From contig JACEEZ010002764.1 of assembly GCA_016584305.1 (NCBI GenBank), forward strand, positions 337,335 to 401,334: a stretch of 64,000 bases of DNA, in the 5' to 3' direction. Each line of letters starts with the position of its first letter. The first letter of the stretch is position 1. Both the position numbers and the translations under genes were made by a program. This stretch comes from Chionoecetes opilio (lineage: Eukaryota > Arthropoda > Malacostraca > Decapoda > Majidae). Under the pieces are notes generated by a model. That model made no database searches. It worked only from the letters and a program-made list of their open reading frames with translations, and was not told where the DNA came from. Shown one piece after another: positions 1 to 12,003 of this stretch.

Positions 1-88
1 GATTCTGTTGCGCTTTTTTGTTTTAAGATCAACCAATGTGGAAAATGCAACTCGCAGTTATATGTTGTTGGGAACGGCATCAAGTGCC

Positions 89-482
89 TCAAAGCCAATT
101 CTGCGAGTCCAGCGAGGGTAGTCTGGCTGTACTTGAGCCCAAAAATTCGTCAAACTTCTCCCTCCCTGAATAGTTGCTGAAGTGTCCCTTTGGTTGCAAT
201 TTAAACAAGATTATCAACCTCTTTGTTTTAATGGCAGCTTGACACTGACCTTTTTCTATCTCGGCTTGAACAGTAGCAAATTTATTTATAATCCACTCAA
301 AGCTTGGGACTGGTTCTGGAAAATATTTTCCTAACTCTGAGTAAAGGCCTTGCATATAGGCTATGCAAGCTTGTGTTGACAATGTGTTGTGTCAACATCT
401 AGCTCTTCTTTGACAGTGAGAAGGAAGTCTGCTAAGGTAGGAAAAGACTCAACATTTTTGCGGTCAAGGCGGCCACACCAGT
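89..482 (-). pseudogene. hAT-like (ZBED/SCAND3-type) transposase remnant
   Basis: A 97-residue minus-strand frame holds YSELGKYFPEP and PSFEWIINKF. This resembles the segment of domesticated and free hAT transposases (ZBED5/FAM200/SCAND3 type) in which a helix ending in a KYFPE-like motif precedes an EW-hydrophobic segment. Just upstream on the minus strand, in another frame, is FPTLADFLLTVKEELDVDT, which fits the preceding part of the same family (FP-L--FL ... E-LD-DT). One frameshift near position 385 therefore separates two halves of one ancestral reading frame. The BED finger, the catalytic core and the C-terminal dimerisation block are absent. This is a decayed transposase or transposase-derived gene. 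Family assignment rests on remembered motif spacing and is moderate. Confidence 0.5.
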
Positions 483-656
483 AGTATAACGGTAGTATAA
501 TTGTGTATAATTATAAAATAATTAATAAACATACAAATGGGATAAAAACATGAGTATGTTGTCATAACCATCAAGAATATTTTCTTGCCAATTTAATAAA
601 TGTACAAAGAAGAGCACAAGCTACTTCCTTTCATCAGCAGCCTAACGTCAACTGAC

Positions 657-795
657 TAGGGATGTGCACCGGTTTTCGGTATACCGAAATACCGGTATCT
701 TAGCACCGGTATTACCGGTATTACCGGTATTTTTTGTTTTCGGTATACCGGTATCGGTATATTATTCGGTCGGTATTGGATTTCGGTATTGTGTT
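657..795. repeat. ACCGGTAT-rich palindromic cluster, possible hAT terminus
   Basis: Within about 140 bp the self-complementary words ACCGGTAT, ATACCGGTAT and GGTATACC recur at least eight times, starting at TAGGGATGTGCACCGG. Several non-autonomous hAT elements of arthropods start with a similar AGGGRTGTGCACCGG-like end followed by dense palindromes. No matching opposite end or 8-bp duplication could be located. Confidence 0.4.
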
Positions 796-1046
796 TTTTT
801 CGCGCAACAGACCGGACTGCCGAGACACGTATGGTAGCGTAACGCTCATTGGCTCAGAGCCTCATAATCTGAGGCGCGTGTTATCATTGGCCGATTACAG
901 CTCAGCTGACAATGCCGCCCTGACAACCTCCCTCCCTCCCTCTACCCCTGAGGGAAGAGTCCCCCCGCAAGACCATCACAGAAAACGGATCATTACATAT
1001 CACACAGGCGTCACTATACAAATCTAGCCTAGATAAAATTTTCATT

Positions 1047-1047
1047 A

Positions 1048-1101
<54 letters not shown>

Positions 1102-1190
1102 GTTTTAGTCTACAATTATTATGGTTAATAATGGCATCATTATTTTCATTATTGTTATTATTATTATGATCCAAATTATTATTATTATTT
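1047..1190. repeat. (ATT)n trinucleotide microsatellite
   Basis: About 17 near-perfect TTA units run from about 1047 to 1101, with interrupted ATT units continuing to 1190. Reading frames through it encode only poly-Ile or Asn runs. The following 1190-2110 is AT-rich and I see no gene or recognisable repeat in it. Confidence 0.9.
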
Positions 1191-2110
1191 TATTATTAAT
1201 ATAATTATTTCAAAGATATGTGTGTGTGACTGACTGTGTGTATTCATCTTCATCTAGTTGTATTTTTACAGGGCCAGAGCAACGCTCGTGTGGCCCCGTC
1301 TCCATATCAACATTTATATAAGTATTCACTTATTTAATTCTAAAATATCTAGAAGTACAAAATAATGAAATCTAAATTTCCAAACTCTTTCTTCTATTTG
1401 CAATATAAGTATGCATTCCTTTGAGAATTCTATAAATCATCTACGACACTATGGAATCCACTCCCTGACATAATGTTAGAGTTGCATTATTATCATAAAA
1501 GTTTGCACACACCTTCAACAATATGAAATTCTTGGAGCTAAATACAGTATAGAAATGGCTGGAGGAAGCACTGAATACTAGTGACTGATGAGAATAGAAT
1601 CCCAGACACGCTTATCAGACAACAGGACAGGAACTGAACTTGTCGTTAGAGCTCTACCCCCCTGTCCCGCGGCTCACACCAGCCCGTCGCACCCCACCAC
1701 CTTTGCTCCACCTCCCTCCTCCCCATTCCCCAATATCCTTGCTGTGGTAAATGCTATAGATATGAATATGATAAGAAATTAGGACCGAGAATTTGTTCTT
1801 TGGTCATTTTGTCAAAGGCAAATAAAATGTGTTAATATTATCATCTCGCCTGGCTATTTAATCTTAATCTACATATTTCTAGAAATGTCTGAATTTTTTA
1901 TTTATTTCCTTAGGATTTCCTTAGATTTGCGTTTCTTTAGAAGTTTCCTTCTCAGGCCTAAATTTCCTTATAATAAGGAAATTTCCTGAAAGTTGAGACA
2001 CTGGTTCACTGTAACATTAGGATTGCCAGATAGTTGGGCGGGTTTATGGCCAAATTAACTTAAAAAAATAAATAAATAGAATAAAAAAGTATTTACATTT
2101 TTATATTATA

Positions 2111-2876
2111 CTAGCCGCAAAGCCGCCCTCCGGGCGGACTTTTTGGCTAGCTCCTGCGGAGGGCTATTGGTGGGCCTTCGGCCCACCAAACATGGACTCT
2201 CCAGATAGCCCCTTCTAACTTTCCTGAAATCATGGATGTAGAAATGTATGTATTCCCCCCACCCATTCACTCACCCATTACCATCACCCCCACCCATTCA
2301 CTCACCCATTACCCATCACCCCCACCATTCACTCACCCATTACCCATCACCCCCCACCCATTCACTCACCCATTACCCATCACCCCCACCCATTCACTCA
2401 CCCATTACCCATCACCCCCCACCCATTCACTCACCCATTACCCATCACCTCCCACCCATTCACTCACCCATTACCCATCACCACACACCCATTCACTCAC
2501 CCATTACCCATCACCCCCCACCTATTCTCTCACCCATCACCCCCCACCCATTCACTCACCCATCACCCCACACCCATTACCCATCACCCCACCCATTCAC
2601 TCACCCATTACCCATCACCCTACATCAAGGCTTCCTCAATTCTCGCAACCCACTTTTGTTTTCACAATTCTCGCTAATAGGCTGCTAAAAAAAAAAAAAA
2701 AAAAAAAAAGTGATCGGATCATCTCATAAGTGGGCTTATGACCTTCCCCTGGTCAACCTGATTCCAAAAATGTGCCATATGAGGTGTTTGCGCCACGGGG
2801 GGCGGAACCTATACCACACACACACACACACACACACACAGACAGACAGACACACTTTCGCTTTTATTAATATAGA
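2111..2876 (-). mobile_element. Non-autonomous Helitron, full-length copy A
   Basis: Read on the minus strand, the copy starts with TC (complement of GA at 2875-2876, preceded by A). It continues through TATATTAATAAAAGCGAAAGTGTG, a TCTG/TG microsatellite, a unique segment of about 150 bp, a run of A/T, and a tandem array of about 33-bp GGGTGATGGGTAATGG-type units (2253-2620). It ends with a CCGCCC-GGA-GGGCGG hairpin, CTTTGCGG and CTAG (2111-2114), followed by T. TC at the 5' end, CTRR at the 3' end, a hairpin 8 nt before it, no inverted repeats, and insertion between A and T are the Helitron hallmarks. There is no Rep/helicase frame, so it is non-autonomous. ORFs across the array are low-complexity His/Pro/Ser artefacts. 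Confidence 0.75.
2253..2620. repeat. Internal 33-bp tandem array of Helitron copy A
   Basis: About ten units of CACCCATTCACTCACCCATT-ACCCATCACCCCC, with length variation in the C run and occasional loss of the ACCCATT block. The same array occurs in the copies near 2.9, 15.6, 16.0 and 43.7 kb with different unit numbers, so it belongs to the element, not the insertion site. Confidence 0.85.
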
Positions 2877-2879
2877 TAG

Positions 2880-3208
2880 ATTACCCATCACCCCCCACCT
2901 ATTCCCTCACCCATCACCCATCACCCCCAACCCATCACCCCCCACCCATTCACTCACCCATCACCCCACACCCATTACCCATCACCCCACCCATTCACTC
3001 ACCCATTACCCATCACCCTACATCAAGGTTTCCTCAATTCTCGAAACCACTTTTTTTTCTTCACAATTAACGCTAATAGGCTGCAAAAAAAAAAAAAAAA
3101 AAAAGTGATCGGATCATCTCATAATTGGGCTTATAACCTTCCCCTGGTCAACCCGGTTCCAAAAATGTGCCATATGAGGTGTTTGCGCCACGGGGGGCGG
3201 AACCTATA

Positions 3209-3241
<33 letters not shown>

Positions 3242-3310
3242 ACACGACACACACCACCACACCACAGACAGACAGACAGAGAGCACACTTTCGCTTATAT
3301 TAATTATAGA
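2880..3310 (-). mobile_element. Helitron partial copy B (5' half), tandem to copy A
   Basis: On the minus strand it begins with a new 5' end (TC at 3309-3310, preceded by A, then TATAATTAATATAAGCGAAAGTGTG). It runs through the GACA/CA microsatellite, the unique segment and part of the 33-bp array, then stops inside the array at about 2880, where copy A begins. It has no 3' hairpin or CTAG end. The unit is therefore a 5' half placed head-to-tail against a complete copy. Confidence 0.65.
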
Positions 3311-3497
3311 TTACCCAACCCCCCCCCATTCCTCAGCCCTCACCCATCACCCCCAACCCATCAACCCATCGTGGTGGGCCTTCGGCCCACCACGATCTTC
3401 GATCTTCGATCTTCGGCCTCCACCACGATCTCGATCTCCACCACGATCTTCGGCCCACCACCTGTGTTTGGTGGGCCTTCGGCCCACCAAACACAGG
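3311..3497 (-). mobile_element. Helitron partial copy C (array end plus palindromes)
   Basis: Degenerate array units (3320-3366) are followed by repeated palindromes built from GGTGGGCC-TTC-GGCCCACC (3370-3497) and by CACCACGATCTTCGATC variants. The same palindromes lie just inside the 3' hairpin of the full copies at 2.1, 16.3 and 43.4 kb. The terminal CTAG is missing. The fragment directly abuts the gypsy integrase remnant. Confidence 0.55.
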
Positions 3498-4325
3498 TGA
3501 TTGTGAACGATTGTGCACGATGTGCCAATGGCTGGACATCCGGGACGTAATCGTACCCTAGCAGCCGCGAGGCGTGTGTATTTTTGGCCCACGATGCGTG
3601 TGGACATTGAAGAATATGTTGCCAGGTGTGTTTCTAGTGCCCAAAACAAAGGGACGACTCCAGGACCCGCTCCTATATTAGAATACCCACCACCTGAGCA
3701 ACCATGGGACGTAGTTGCAATAGATCTTCTACAGTTACCCAAGAGTCATCACGGCTCACAATACCTTCTGGTGTGTGTAGATCACTTTTCAAGGTTTGTA
3801 GTCCTTGCACCGGTGAAGAATAAAACGGCTGCGACTGTAGCCCATGCATTAATAACTCATCTTTTCTGCCCTTATTCCACACCAAGAGTATTGCTCAGTG
3901 ATAATGGCTCAGAATTCCGTAATGCATTGTTTAGGGATTTGTACTTGTACTATTAAGCAACTTTCACGGTCGCTACCACCCAAGTCGAATGGGCTGGCGG
4001 AGCGCGTTAACGGAAGATCCTTGACGCTTTAGACCTTTTAAACATTTGCACATCGAGGGGAAATTTGGGTTCCCCTACGTGCGGCTGCTTTAAAATTTCA
4101 TTTTGCGAGTCCAGGGGCAAATCCCTCACTACATACTTTAGGGTGCGGAAAAACGGAGCCATATGACTATTGGTGGGGGCAAACCCTTTGGGACTTGAGT
4201 CCCGGGCTCAAGCCCAAAGGTCCGGTATTTGGAACTTACTAGATAAGCAGTACAGTCTTTCTGCGGGGTGGCGAGGACTTGAATCTTGGAAAGTTTTACA
4301 TCCCTTGGTAGCGCGTCCAAAATGA
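3498..4325 (+). pseudogene. Ty3/gypsy integrase remnant (zinc finger and catalytic core)
   Basis: From about 3513 the frame gives an H2C2 zinc-binding domain (HDVPMAGH ... CVSS; the last Cys of the usual C-x2-C is Ser). The integrase core follows: the first catalytic Asp in VVAIDLLQLP, then HGSQYLLVCVDHFSRF, and the second Asp in LLSDNGSEFRN. The open frame stops at 3956. The continuing region (SSNGLAERVN, containing the catalytic Glu) follows in another frame at about 3990, and still more degraded sequence extends to about 4320. Integrase joins element DNA to the host chromosome. No protease, RT or RNase H lies upstream because the Helitron block abuts it, so only the 3' part of pol remains. 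The frameshifts and the missing Cys show that it is dead. Confidence 0.8.
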
Positions 4326-4890
4326 CGGGGGGTCACGTCAAAAGTCTTACGGCGGATTGGCATAGCCCCGTGTTTGGACCGCTCGGGGGAGTATTTTGCG
4401 TTGTCGGTCCTGTCAGGAGGACAAAATCCGGATCTTCAAATCGCTTGTATCCCTGTCTTACTCTATGGTTGTGAGACATGGACACTAAATGGACTTGAAG
4501 AGACGAATAAATCCCTTTGGAAATAAAGTGCTTGCAAATCAGGGGGTTCGCTGGATGTTTACGTGTAAAATCAGCGATTGCCCCCCGTGGACTGAATCGA
4601 GGGCCTATTTCCCCTGTCCGTCAGCCCAACTTTTGGTATATGGCAGTGGCACGCTACCCCGAAAACCCATCCTTTCCTCGGGTTGTATTGTAAGAGACAA
4701 TCCGCGGGAAGGCAAGGGGGGGCCCCCAAGGGCCCTGGGTGGGGGGAAATTTATTTTTTGTCGAAGCTCTTGGTATGGGAAAGGGGCCTGCATGGGAACC
4801 GCGCGTGGTGACCCCCCGGGGGGGCGTCGTAGGGGGCGGGGACGCGCCTCCCCGCTAAACCCCAAATTTTTGATTTTATTTATATGACCT
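4326..4890 (+). pseudogene. LINE 3'-terminal fragment inside the gypsy remnant
   Basis: Pieces in changing frames match the C-terminus of a common invertebrate LINE pol. PVFGPLGGVF and VRRTKS come first, then PVLLYGCETWTLNG at about 4448-4490, KRRINPFGNK in the next frame, and GKGACMGTARGDPPGGRRRG at about 4780-4830. The same C-terminal block occurs on the minus strand at 54.4-54.7 kb as GRPKGARGWG ... GVDPREW, downstream of a recognisable RT. The fragment interrupts the gypsy integrase, whose C-terminal tail resumes at about 5056. It has many frameshifts and G/C runs, so it is either old or poorly resolved. Confidence 0.6.
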
Positions 4891-5055
4891 ATTTGGCCAA
4901 GCCCCAAAAAAACCCCGTGTATAACATGAAGCTATTGGCAGCATTTGATGTCTTTACATAACCAAAAGGGCAAGGGAAAGGGTACAAGCTTTTCGTGCGA
5001 GTGATGGCCAACAAAATAACGTGCGGTTCCATTAAAAAAAAAGGGGGGTACCGTA

Positions 5056-5322
5056 ATGGTTCAAAGTCCAAGTAGGAATTCCAAGTTGGCGCCGAAATTC
5101 TTGGGCCCGCGCCTTGTTGTTGGTGAGAAGCATGGCAATAAGTTTGAAGTGTTGGATCCCCTTCTTCAAACTGTCCAAATAATTCATAGTGATAGGTTGA
5201 AGAAGACCAAAGCCCGACGGGACCCGGCCTTTGCTGATTGTGCTTACCTACCTCCAAGCACTTCCACTAACCCAATCACCACTAACGCCATGCACGGCTA
5301 TAATCTACGACCTCGAGTCTAA
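5056..5322 (+). pseudogene. Ty3/gypsy integrase C-terminal tail
   Basis: This 88-residue frame contains KLAPKFLGPRLVVGEKHGNK, then FEVLD and IHSDRLKK, which is the GPF/Y-like region of gypsy integrases, and ends in HGYNLRPRV, a typical Tyr-Asn-Leu-Arg-Pro terminus of Ty3/gypsy pol polyproteins. It is in the same orientation as the integrase core at 3.5 kb and separated from it by the LINE fragment, so both probably belong to one copy. The expected 3' LTR would start shortly after 5322. I could not identify one without a second copy for comparison. Confidence 0.65.
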
Positions 5323-6733
5323 CTAATTTTCGCTATGTGAACTGCATGTATTGCATGTTTAATCATTATAGGTCTTCGGAAGGATCGACTGACCTTCATG
5401 AAGCTAACCTATTAATCAGACTTTTATAACACAGGACTACTATCATCTCTAGGTTTTTAGTGGCTGACGATCTGTCTCTATGCATCTGGCCGACTAGGAG
5501 ATCTAGTTACCACTTCACTATTTGCCTTCCTTCTTATTTAAGGTGGCATATGTGAATTTAACTCTTTTTTTTTCAAGGTAGTCCAGCTGAAACATTGAAT
5601 CCGATTCATGGGTATCAATTGTATTGGTGAGCAAACATAATGTGACTGTCGTTTGCCTTTACGGAACTTCCTATCAACGGCTTTCTGGTCACTATGTAAG
5701 TGTTGGCTTTTGTTTTGCTTCCAAGAAGTTTATACAAGAAACGTCTGCACTGTTTCCGCTCAAATATCTTTAGAATTTACCATTTTCTAGGATATCTTTT
5801 GTTCCTAAAACCTTCTCTGACGAGTCGCAGTTTCCCACGGCTCTGGAGAACGCCTCTCCTGATTCCCCAGACCCCATTGTTTTCTTTCCCAGTGTCCTAT
5901 AGCTACTTTGTTTTTTGGTAAGCGAACTATCACGTTAGGCAAGTATCTTTTACGTGGAAAAGTTCAATCTTCACAGGTCTGACAACTATAGCACATTTTT
6001 AACATGGTTAGGTACATTTTCTTAGGCTGCGTGGGCGCGCCAGGTGCGTGACCGAGCGATGTTAAGGCATTATAGGCATTAGTAGGGTAGAAACGAACGA
6101 AGGAATGTAAGAACAGTGTGGAAGGTGTGGTGTGACACTCGTGTGGCACTTGGGCCCCCCCCCCCCAGTCGCCGTGGTTGTCGACACAGCATTTGTCACG
6201 AGGGCTTACAAAGAGACCTCTGTCCCCTCGCTTCCATGTGCGCGGAGTCACCACACCCAGTAGATTTTTAGGAGATGTCATGTAGCTAAAAAGCACACCA
6301 TTATACATGGTAACATGGTAGATATTTATAGAGAGTAGTAATATTATATGCTTGTTTACTAATAGAAACATTACTTGCTCCATGCTAATAAAGTAGTTAA
6401 GTGAGCAGATGTAAAATGTCTTAGGATAAACGAGTAATTATCAACCACCTTGAGGGAGACAGCGACGAGGTAGGTCGCTGCCTCGAAGGGCCTCGAAGGG
6501 AAGGACAAGAACCAAGGTAGATGGCGGAGTGTTCGACCGGGACTCCTGTCTTACGTATTTTCGCCGAATTGTATAGTTTTAACTGAAATTATACGAACTA
6601 CCAAAAGCCCAAAGTGTCTCTCTACATCCTCACGAAACCACTAATATTCCCCACTAAACAGATTGATTGAAACGTGTGTTACTGGACATTTGACTATCAT
6701 CTAACCAACAAGGTGAGTCTACCTGTGTGAATA
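5323..6733. other. No recognised gene; possible 3' flank of the gypsy copy
   Basis: The stretch has moderate composition with a C12 run at about 6155. Its short ORFs match no family I recognise. The first few hundred bases may include a gypsy 3' LTR, but no repeated boundary is visible in this window. Confidence 0.4.
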
Positions 6734-7478
6734 TTATTCGCGTAAAGGGAAAAATCCAGAACAATCATTCATACTTCGAACAGTACCAGACGAGAGCGAA
6801 CATTTGACTGCATTTACAATTTCAATGTCGCACATATGCTTGGTGATATTATCATCGACCCCAGTACAATCAAATCTGAAGGAATAGCATTGGCGTTCAA
6901 CATTTCGTAAACAATCTCTGTGATACCACATTTCATATGCAGCGGCATCACCAACTTCATGCAACAGTGACAGGTTTGCTCGGACTTTGTCGTCACGTGT
7001 GTTCGCTTTTATGTCCACAAACCGGGTCCCCATCGTATCTGTCAGGACAAGATGCAACTCTCCATCTGTCGGATTGTCACAGAGAAACGCACAGGACTTG
7101 GTCTTTGGCTCCATTGGGCGACACCTGCGAACACGTCTGACAGAATCCTCATCATGTGCCAAGGATGGACGTCCGAGTTTAGCTGGTCGCATTTGTGATT
7201 CACTAGATGATGTTTCACAAAATCTCTTTTCGGCTCTCCAGCATACCTTTGTGCACTACGAGTTTGTAACAGTCTTTGTGGTAATGGATGTTTTCCGTAT
7301 CAGATGCAGACAACTTTGACAGATTTTCAGCCAGAGGTGCATACTGCGTTTCTCCATACTGTGCTCGCTTCTCGGCAAAGTTCTTTATGTTACCAATAGA
7401 ATCTGATGTAACATTCTGTACAAAGGTGTAGCCCTTCCGCTTGCCTTTATCGCAAATGATGCAGGTGAGTGAGTTCAT
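6734..7478 (-). pseudogene. N-terminal part of an uncharacterised zinc-binding invertebrate family
   Basis: Two abutting minus-strand frames make one broken coding segment. The first (7478 to 7215) starts MNSLTCIICDKGKRKGYTFV and holds C-x2-C and YHKDCYK. The second (7192 to 6734) continues with SCAFLCDNP, YEMWYHRDCLR and VERQC. Two similar modules, each a Cys pair followed by a tyrosine-His-x2-Cys motif, suggest paired zinc-binding units. A one-base frameshift near 7212 separates the halves: after it the other frame reads ETSSSESQ straight into MRPAKLGRP. The frame ends at 6734, possibly at an exon edge. I recall this layout at the N-terminus of large multi-copy invertebrate proteins of unknown function whose C-terminus resembles the segment at 62.8-63.7 kb. 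Function is unknown, and mobile-element association is only suspected. Confidence 0.45.
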
Positions 7479-8553
7479 TCTTACGTCCGTTATAGTTGAA
7501 TCTCAACAGGCCTCGCTTCGAAACGGGTGAACTTCATAAGTGCATATCTGGAAATACATAAACAATTATCAAGTTAAAATATATACCAGCATCCGTTCGA
7601 GCATTCAAGATCAATATGGTGTATGCACATATAGTTAACTGGCATCATCACTGGAAAAAAAAAAATTAATATCTTAGCCTAGTCCACAAATTGCTAAAGA
7701 AAGATTGGACTCGATTCGACGGGTTTCGACTAGAGATATTTCTCAACGAACAAATGACTGCCTAGAATATTATTCATTTACTGTAATTCATTAGCTTTGT
7801 GAGTTATTTGTTTCGCATCCACTTAATTAGAATCTGTTTATTATAGGTGCTGACAAAATCGTAGCCTAGTTCAGAGACGGCGGATATCGTGGTTCACCGA
7901 TTCTGCATGTACAAATAACATATTTGTTAATACATCAATAATTATTCCAGATATCAACTAAATATTTCGTACATAAATGAATGATGATATGAGGAAGACA
8001 CCTGATTTGTTTCATAATTTTCCTATTAATATTTTAAGAGATACAAATAGTTATATCAATATTAGCGCTTTCATTTCGGGCGATAAACTGCGAAATGACG
8101 GTACCTCCTTTAAGCCCCCACAAAAACCCAAATTACCAAAAGTAAAATTGCCACCCAAGTTTTTCTGTCTACTAAGACCCTATAGATGCCATTTAAACAA
8201 TAAAATCGCTTTTGGCACGCAATTCCCACGGGATCACATTTCAGGTACACGGCGAACCTGACTAGTATGAGATATAGTATTATTATTTACACCATAGACG
8301 GTTGAGGATTCCAATGTACACTTTACCGCAGGCATCTGTACACACTGCCTCTGCTCCCAATTTTGTTTAAGTGATGGGTAACAATTTTGGTGCCATATTA
8401 TAATTGTTTACCTGCTTAGCTCCATTCAATGCAAGCAAGTGATTGAGACTGGACTAATACTCCAATTACTAGCCTCACGAAGTCTAAAAAGGGTCAAATA
8501 TCTGAATATTTGTCATTCATACTCTTACATTGTATATTTAACTGAGCAGCAGA
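7479..8553. other. No recognised gene
   Basis: AT-rich sequence with short ORFs only. The longest plus-strand ORF (7977-8261) has no family features that I recognise. Confidence 0.4.
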
Positions 8554-8554
<1 letters not shown>

Positions 8555-8611
<57 letters not shown>

Positions 8612-8652
8612 ATTCGTGTGTGTGTGTGTGTGTGTGTGTATTCGTGTGTGTG
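8555..8652. repeat. (GT)n microsatellite
   Basis: About 80 bp of perfect and near-perfect TG dinucleotides, interrupted by GCATTC and ATTC. The flanking sequence is AT-rich without coding signals. Confidence 0.95.
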
Positions 8653-8881
8653 GATTGGGGGAGTGGATAACTAATGGCGTGTTTCAAGGAAAACCAGAAG
8701 GATCGTACGTTCCCGTGTCAATTTGTCTCGCCATATACTTTTGAAAAGAGTAATTTGTGAATGTTTAATGACAAAATTGTGTTGTGCTTTACCTCGCTGA
8801 TTGATTATATCCATCAACACATTTTGTTAACTTATTAAGAGATATTGTACAAATATAAAATATATATGTCTATATATCTTT

Positions 8882-9702
<821 letters not shown>

Positions 9703-10003
9703 AACTGATGAAATTGTACATCTGACGGCACATATGCACCGATAGACAGACATATAGTGCCAGAGATATTGGAAAACAGTGACCCAAGTGAACCGTAGAA
9801 GGGTGGTGAGAAAACGTAGGCGGAAACAGGATTAATATAATACATATTTTATTTTGACAGTCTTCGTAAGATAATTCAATAATCCCTGAAACCGTCGAAT
9901 ATAGTATCGCATTCCTGTTTCAGTGTTTTCTTGCCACCTTTCACTACTGTAGACAGTGTAGAGCAAGAAATCTAAAAGATGATAATACTAAAAGAAGGGT
10001 GAA

Positions 10004-10105
10004 GCAGTGAAAAAGTGAGGTGAAAGGGTGAAAAAGTGAGGTGAAAGGGTGAAAAAGTGAGGTGAAAGGGTGAAAAAGTGAGGTGAAAGGGTGAAAAATT
10101 GAGGC
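10004..10105. repeat. 21-bp tandem repeat, about 4.5 copies
   Basis: Units of AAAAAGTGAGGTGAAAGGGTG repeat almost perfectly, with a degenerate start (GAAGCAGTG) and end (AAAAATTGAGG). On the minus strand this reads as FFTLSPH repeats in a fortuitous frame. Confidence 0.9.
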
Positions 10106-10129
10106 AAATAGACTGAAAGACAACGGAAA

Positions 10130-10340
10130 AAAAAATATATATATATATATATAAGAAAAATATCAAATAGCAAGAAAAGGGAAAACTAAAAAAACGAAAT
10201 ATAATATTGAGAGAAGGAAATAAAATGAGTAAAAAATAAAGGTAAAGAAAGGGTTTAAGGCCAACAAAACAATGGGATATTTTAGAGTAACAGTAGAAAA
10301 CCTGAAAACAAAGAAAAATGGAAAAGAGTGATTCGTTATC

Positions 10341-10429
<89 letters not shown>
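10130..10429. repeat. (TA)n and (GA)n microsatellites
   Basis: (TA) at about 10135-10153 and (GA) at 10344-10429, the latter with one TAG interruption. From here to 11670 I see no gene; a purine-rich tract and scattered short ORFs are all that is present. Confidence 0.85.
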
Positions 10430-10432
<3 letters not shown>

Positions 10433-11671
10433 TAGCTTGACCAAGTGAGGTCAACTCATGGTGAACTCATGTAAGAACGAGTCCTTTTCTGTGTGTGTGT
10501 GCGTGCCATGCCTCAGGGCGCCACACTTGTTACCGCAGACCACGGAACAAGGCACAGGGGCGAGACACATCATTATAGCATCGAAAAGTAAACAACAAAC
10601 ATGATTATGAAAAGGATTTGTTAAGTCGGCCTAGCGTGTAAATCGTTTTATTATAGTCGTTATACTTTTTTTCAACCTTCCTACGACTTAAATCTTTTCA
10701 AGAGAGGAGTGACAAGACACCTCCCGAACAAAATTGACCCACCCTCTTTTATTTATTCTATTACTGTCTTCTTTATAGCGACTGGCAACTAAACGGATTT
10801 TTTGTTACTATTTTTGTGCCCTGGGCCAGTCATTTGTGATGTAAAAACAAAACAAAAATTATATAATATTTGTTTTTCTCTTCTCTTAGGTCTCTTTGGC
10901 AACTCAATTCAACTATTTATTTTGCCTCATACGTTTTCCAACGTTCAAATGTATTCAGTACATAAGGCACAAGAAGTAAAGATAGAAGGAAGAAAGAAAC
11001 CCTGACTCTGCTAACTTTCAGTGCACAAATTGGCCGTGAGGTCCCCACAGGCTTGACACTGCCGTGTGGTGCAGGGAACCCTGAGTCCTGCCTGACTTTG
11101 TTTAATGGGAGTTTGATTGACTTAGGATCTTCACATCGGTCTTTCGTTTATCTGAGTCTCTCTGGACTTACTCTACGTTTTTTATTGTTTTTTCTTTCTT
11201 CATATTATAACGTCTTTGACAAACTATAGACAACTGCCTCAATTGCTGTTTTCCCCCCTTTTTAGTACAACTGAACTATTCTGTTGATTTACGAATGTAT
11301 AGCTTTATGTGGATTTCTGTGGAGGTTTACGTTACTTTACGTGTATTGTAAGCACTAGAGCCTTACAGGCTTTAAGCAAAGGCATCAAGGTGATGGCGGT
11401 GCCTGATCCCTTCAATGGCGAGAAACGAGCGTGGCAGTCACAGTTAAGGCAAGAACAAGCTTGAAGATATAGCTCGCCAAGTCAAGGCAGAACCTGCAGT
11501 GCAGCGTGAACTTGAATTCAGGTTTTAAGAATTTCACTTCGTAAAGGATGAGAGGAAACATGATATATTCTTACATATGCAAATAAATCATTATATAAAT
11601 GCATGCGTACATGTGACTGTTGCGTGCGTGCCCTAGTGAATATTTGATGTGCACTTGCACGCGCACGTTCT

Positions 11672-11673
<2 letters not shown>

Positions 11674-11747
<74 letters not shown>

Positions 11748-11753
11748 TGTGTA
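11674..11753. repeat. (GT)n microsatellite
   Basis: About 75 bp of TG with an ACTG interruption. It forms the A/T-side boundary of the SINE that follows and may have grown from its 3' tail. Confidence 0.9.
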
Positions 11754-11755
11754 TT

Positions 11756-12003
11756 CACCACGGTCTTGTCCACGCGAGCTGGATTCGCGATCTCCAGTTT
11801 TACCCTCCCGGAGAGAGCTTTGAGCTCGTATGACCGATATTTGGTTAATGCTGGAACCTCACCACAACACACACTCATTCCCTTGCTCAAGGAGGACAGT
11901 GACGCCGAATTTATCAGTGAAAACATCCCGGGATCAAGCGGGGCTGGGGATCGAACGTCTGACCACAGAATGGCGCGTGACGCTCTAACTGAGTCTAACC
12001 ATT
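11756..12003 (-). mobile_element. tRNA-derived SINE (family 1)
   Basis: On the minus strand the head reads TGGTTAGACTCAGTTAGAGCG, a good RNA polymerase III A-box region. About 35 bp further on is ACGTTCGATCCCCAG, a B-box (consensus GGTTCGANNCC). A body of about 150 bp follows, containing CTTGAGCAAGGGAATGAG, and the copy ends in a CA/TG-rich tail at 11756. The arrangement of tRNA-like head, unrelated body and simple tail is that of a SINE. ORFs across it are accidental. I did not confirm target duplications. Confidence 0.65.

Noticed and set aside
2232..2729. Pro/His/Ser-rich ORFs in the 2.2-3.5 and 15.5-16.4-kb regions
   Set aside because: They translate the 33-bp Helitron array, in different frames in different copies, so there is no conserved coding frame.
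3333..3742. Minus-strand ORFs over 3.3-3.7 kb
   Set aside because: They are shadows of Helitron palindromes and of the plus-strand gypsy integrase.
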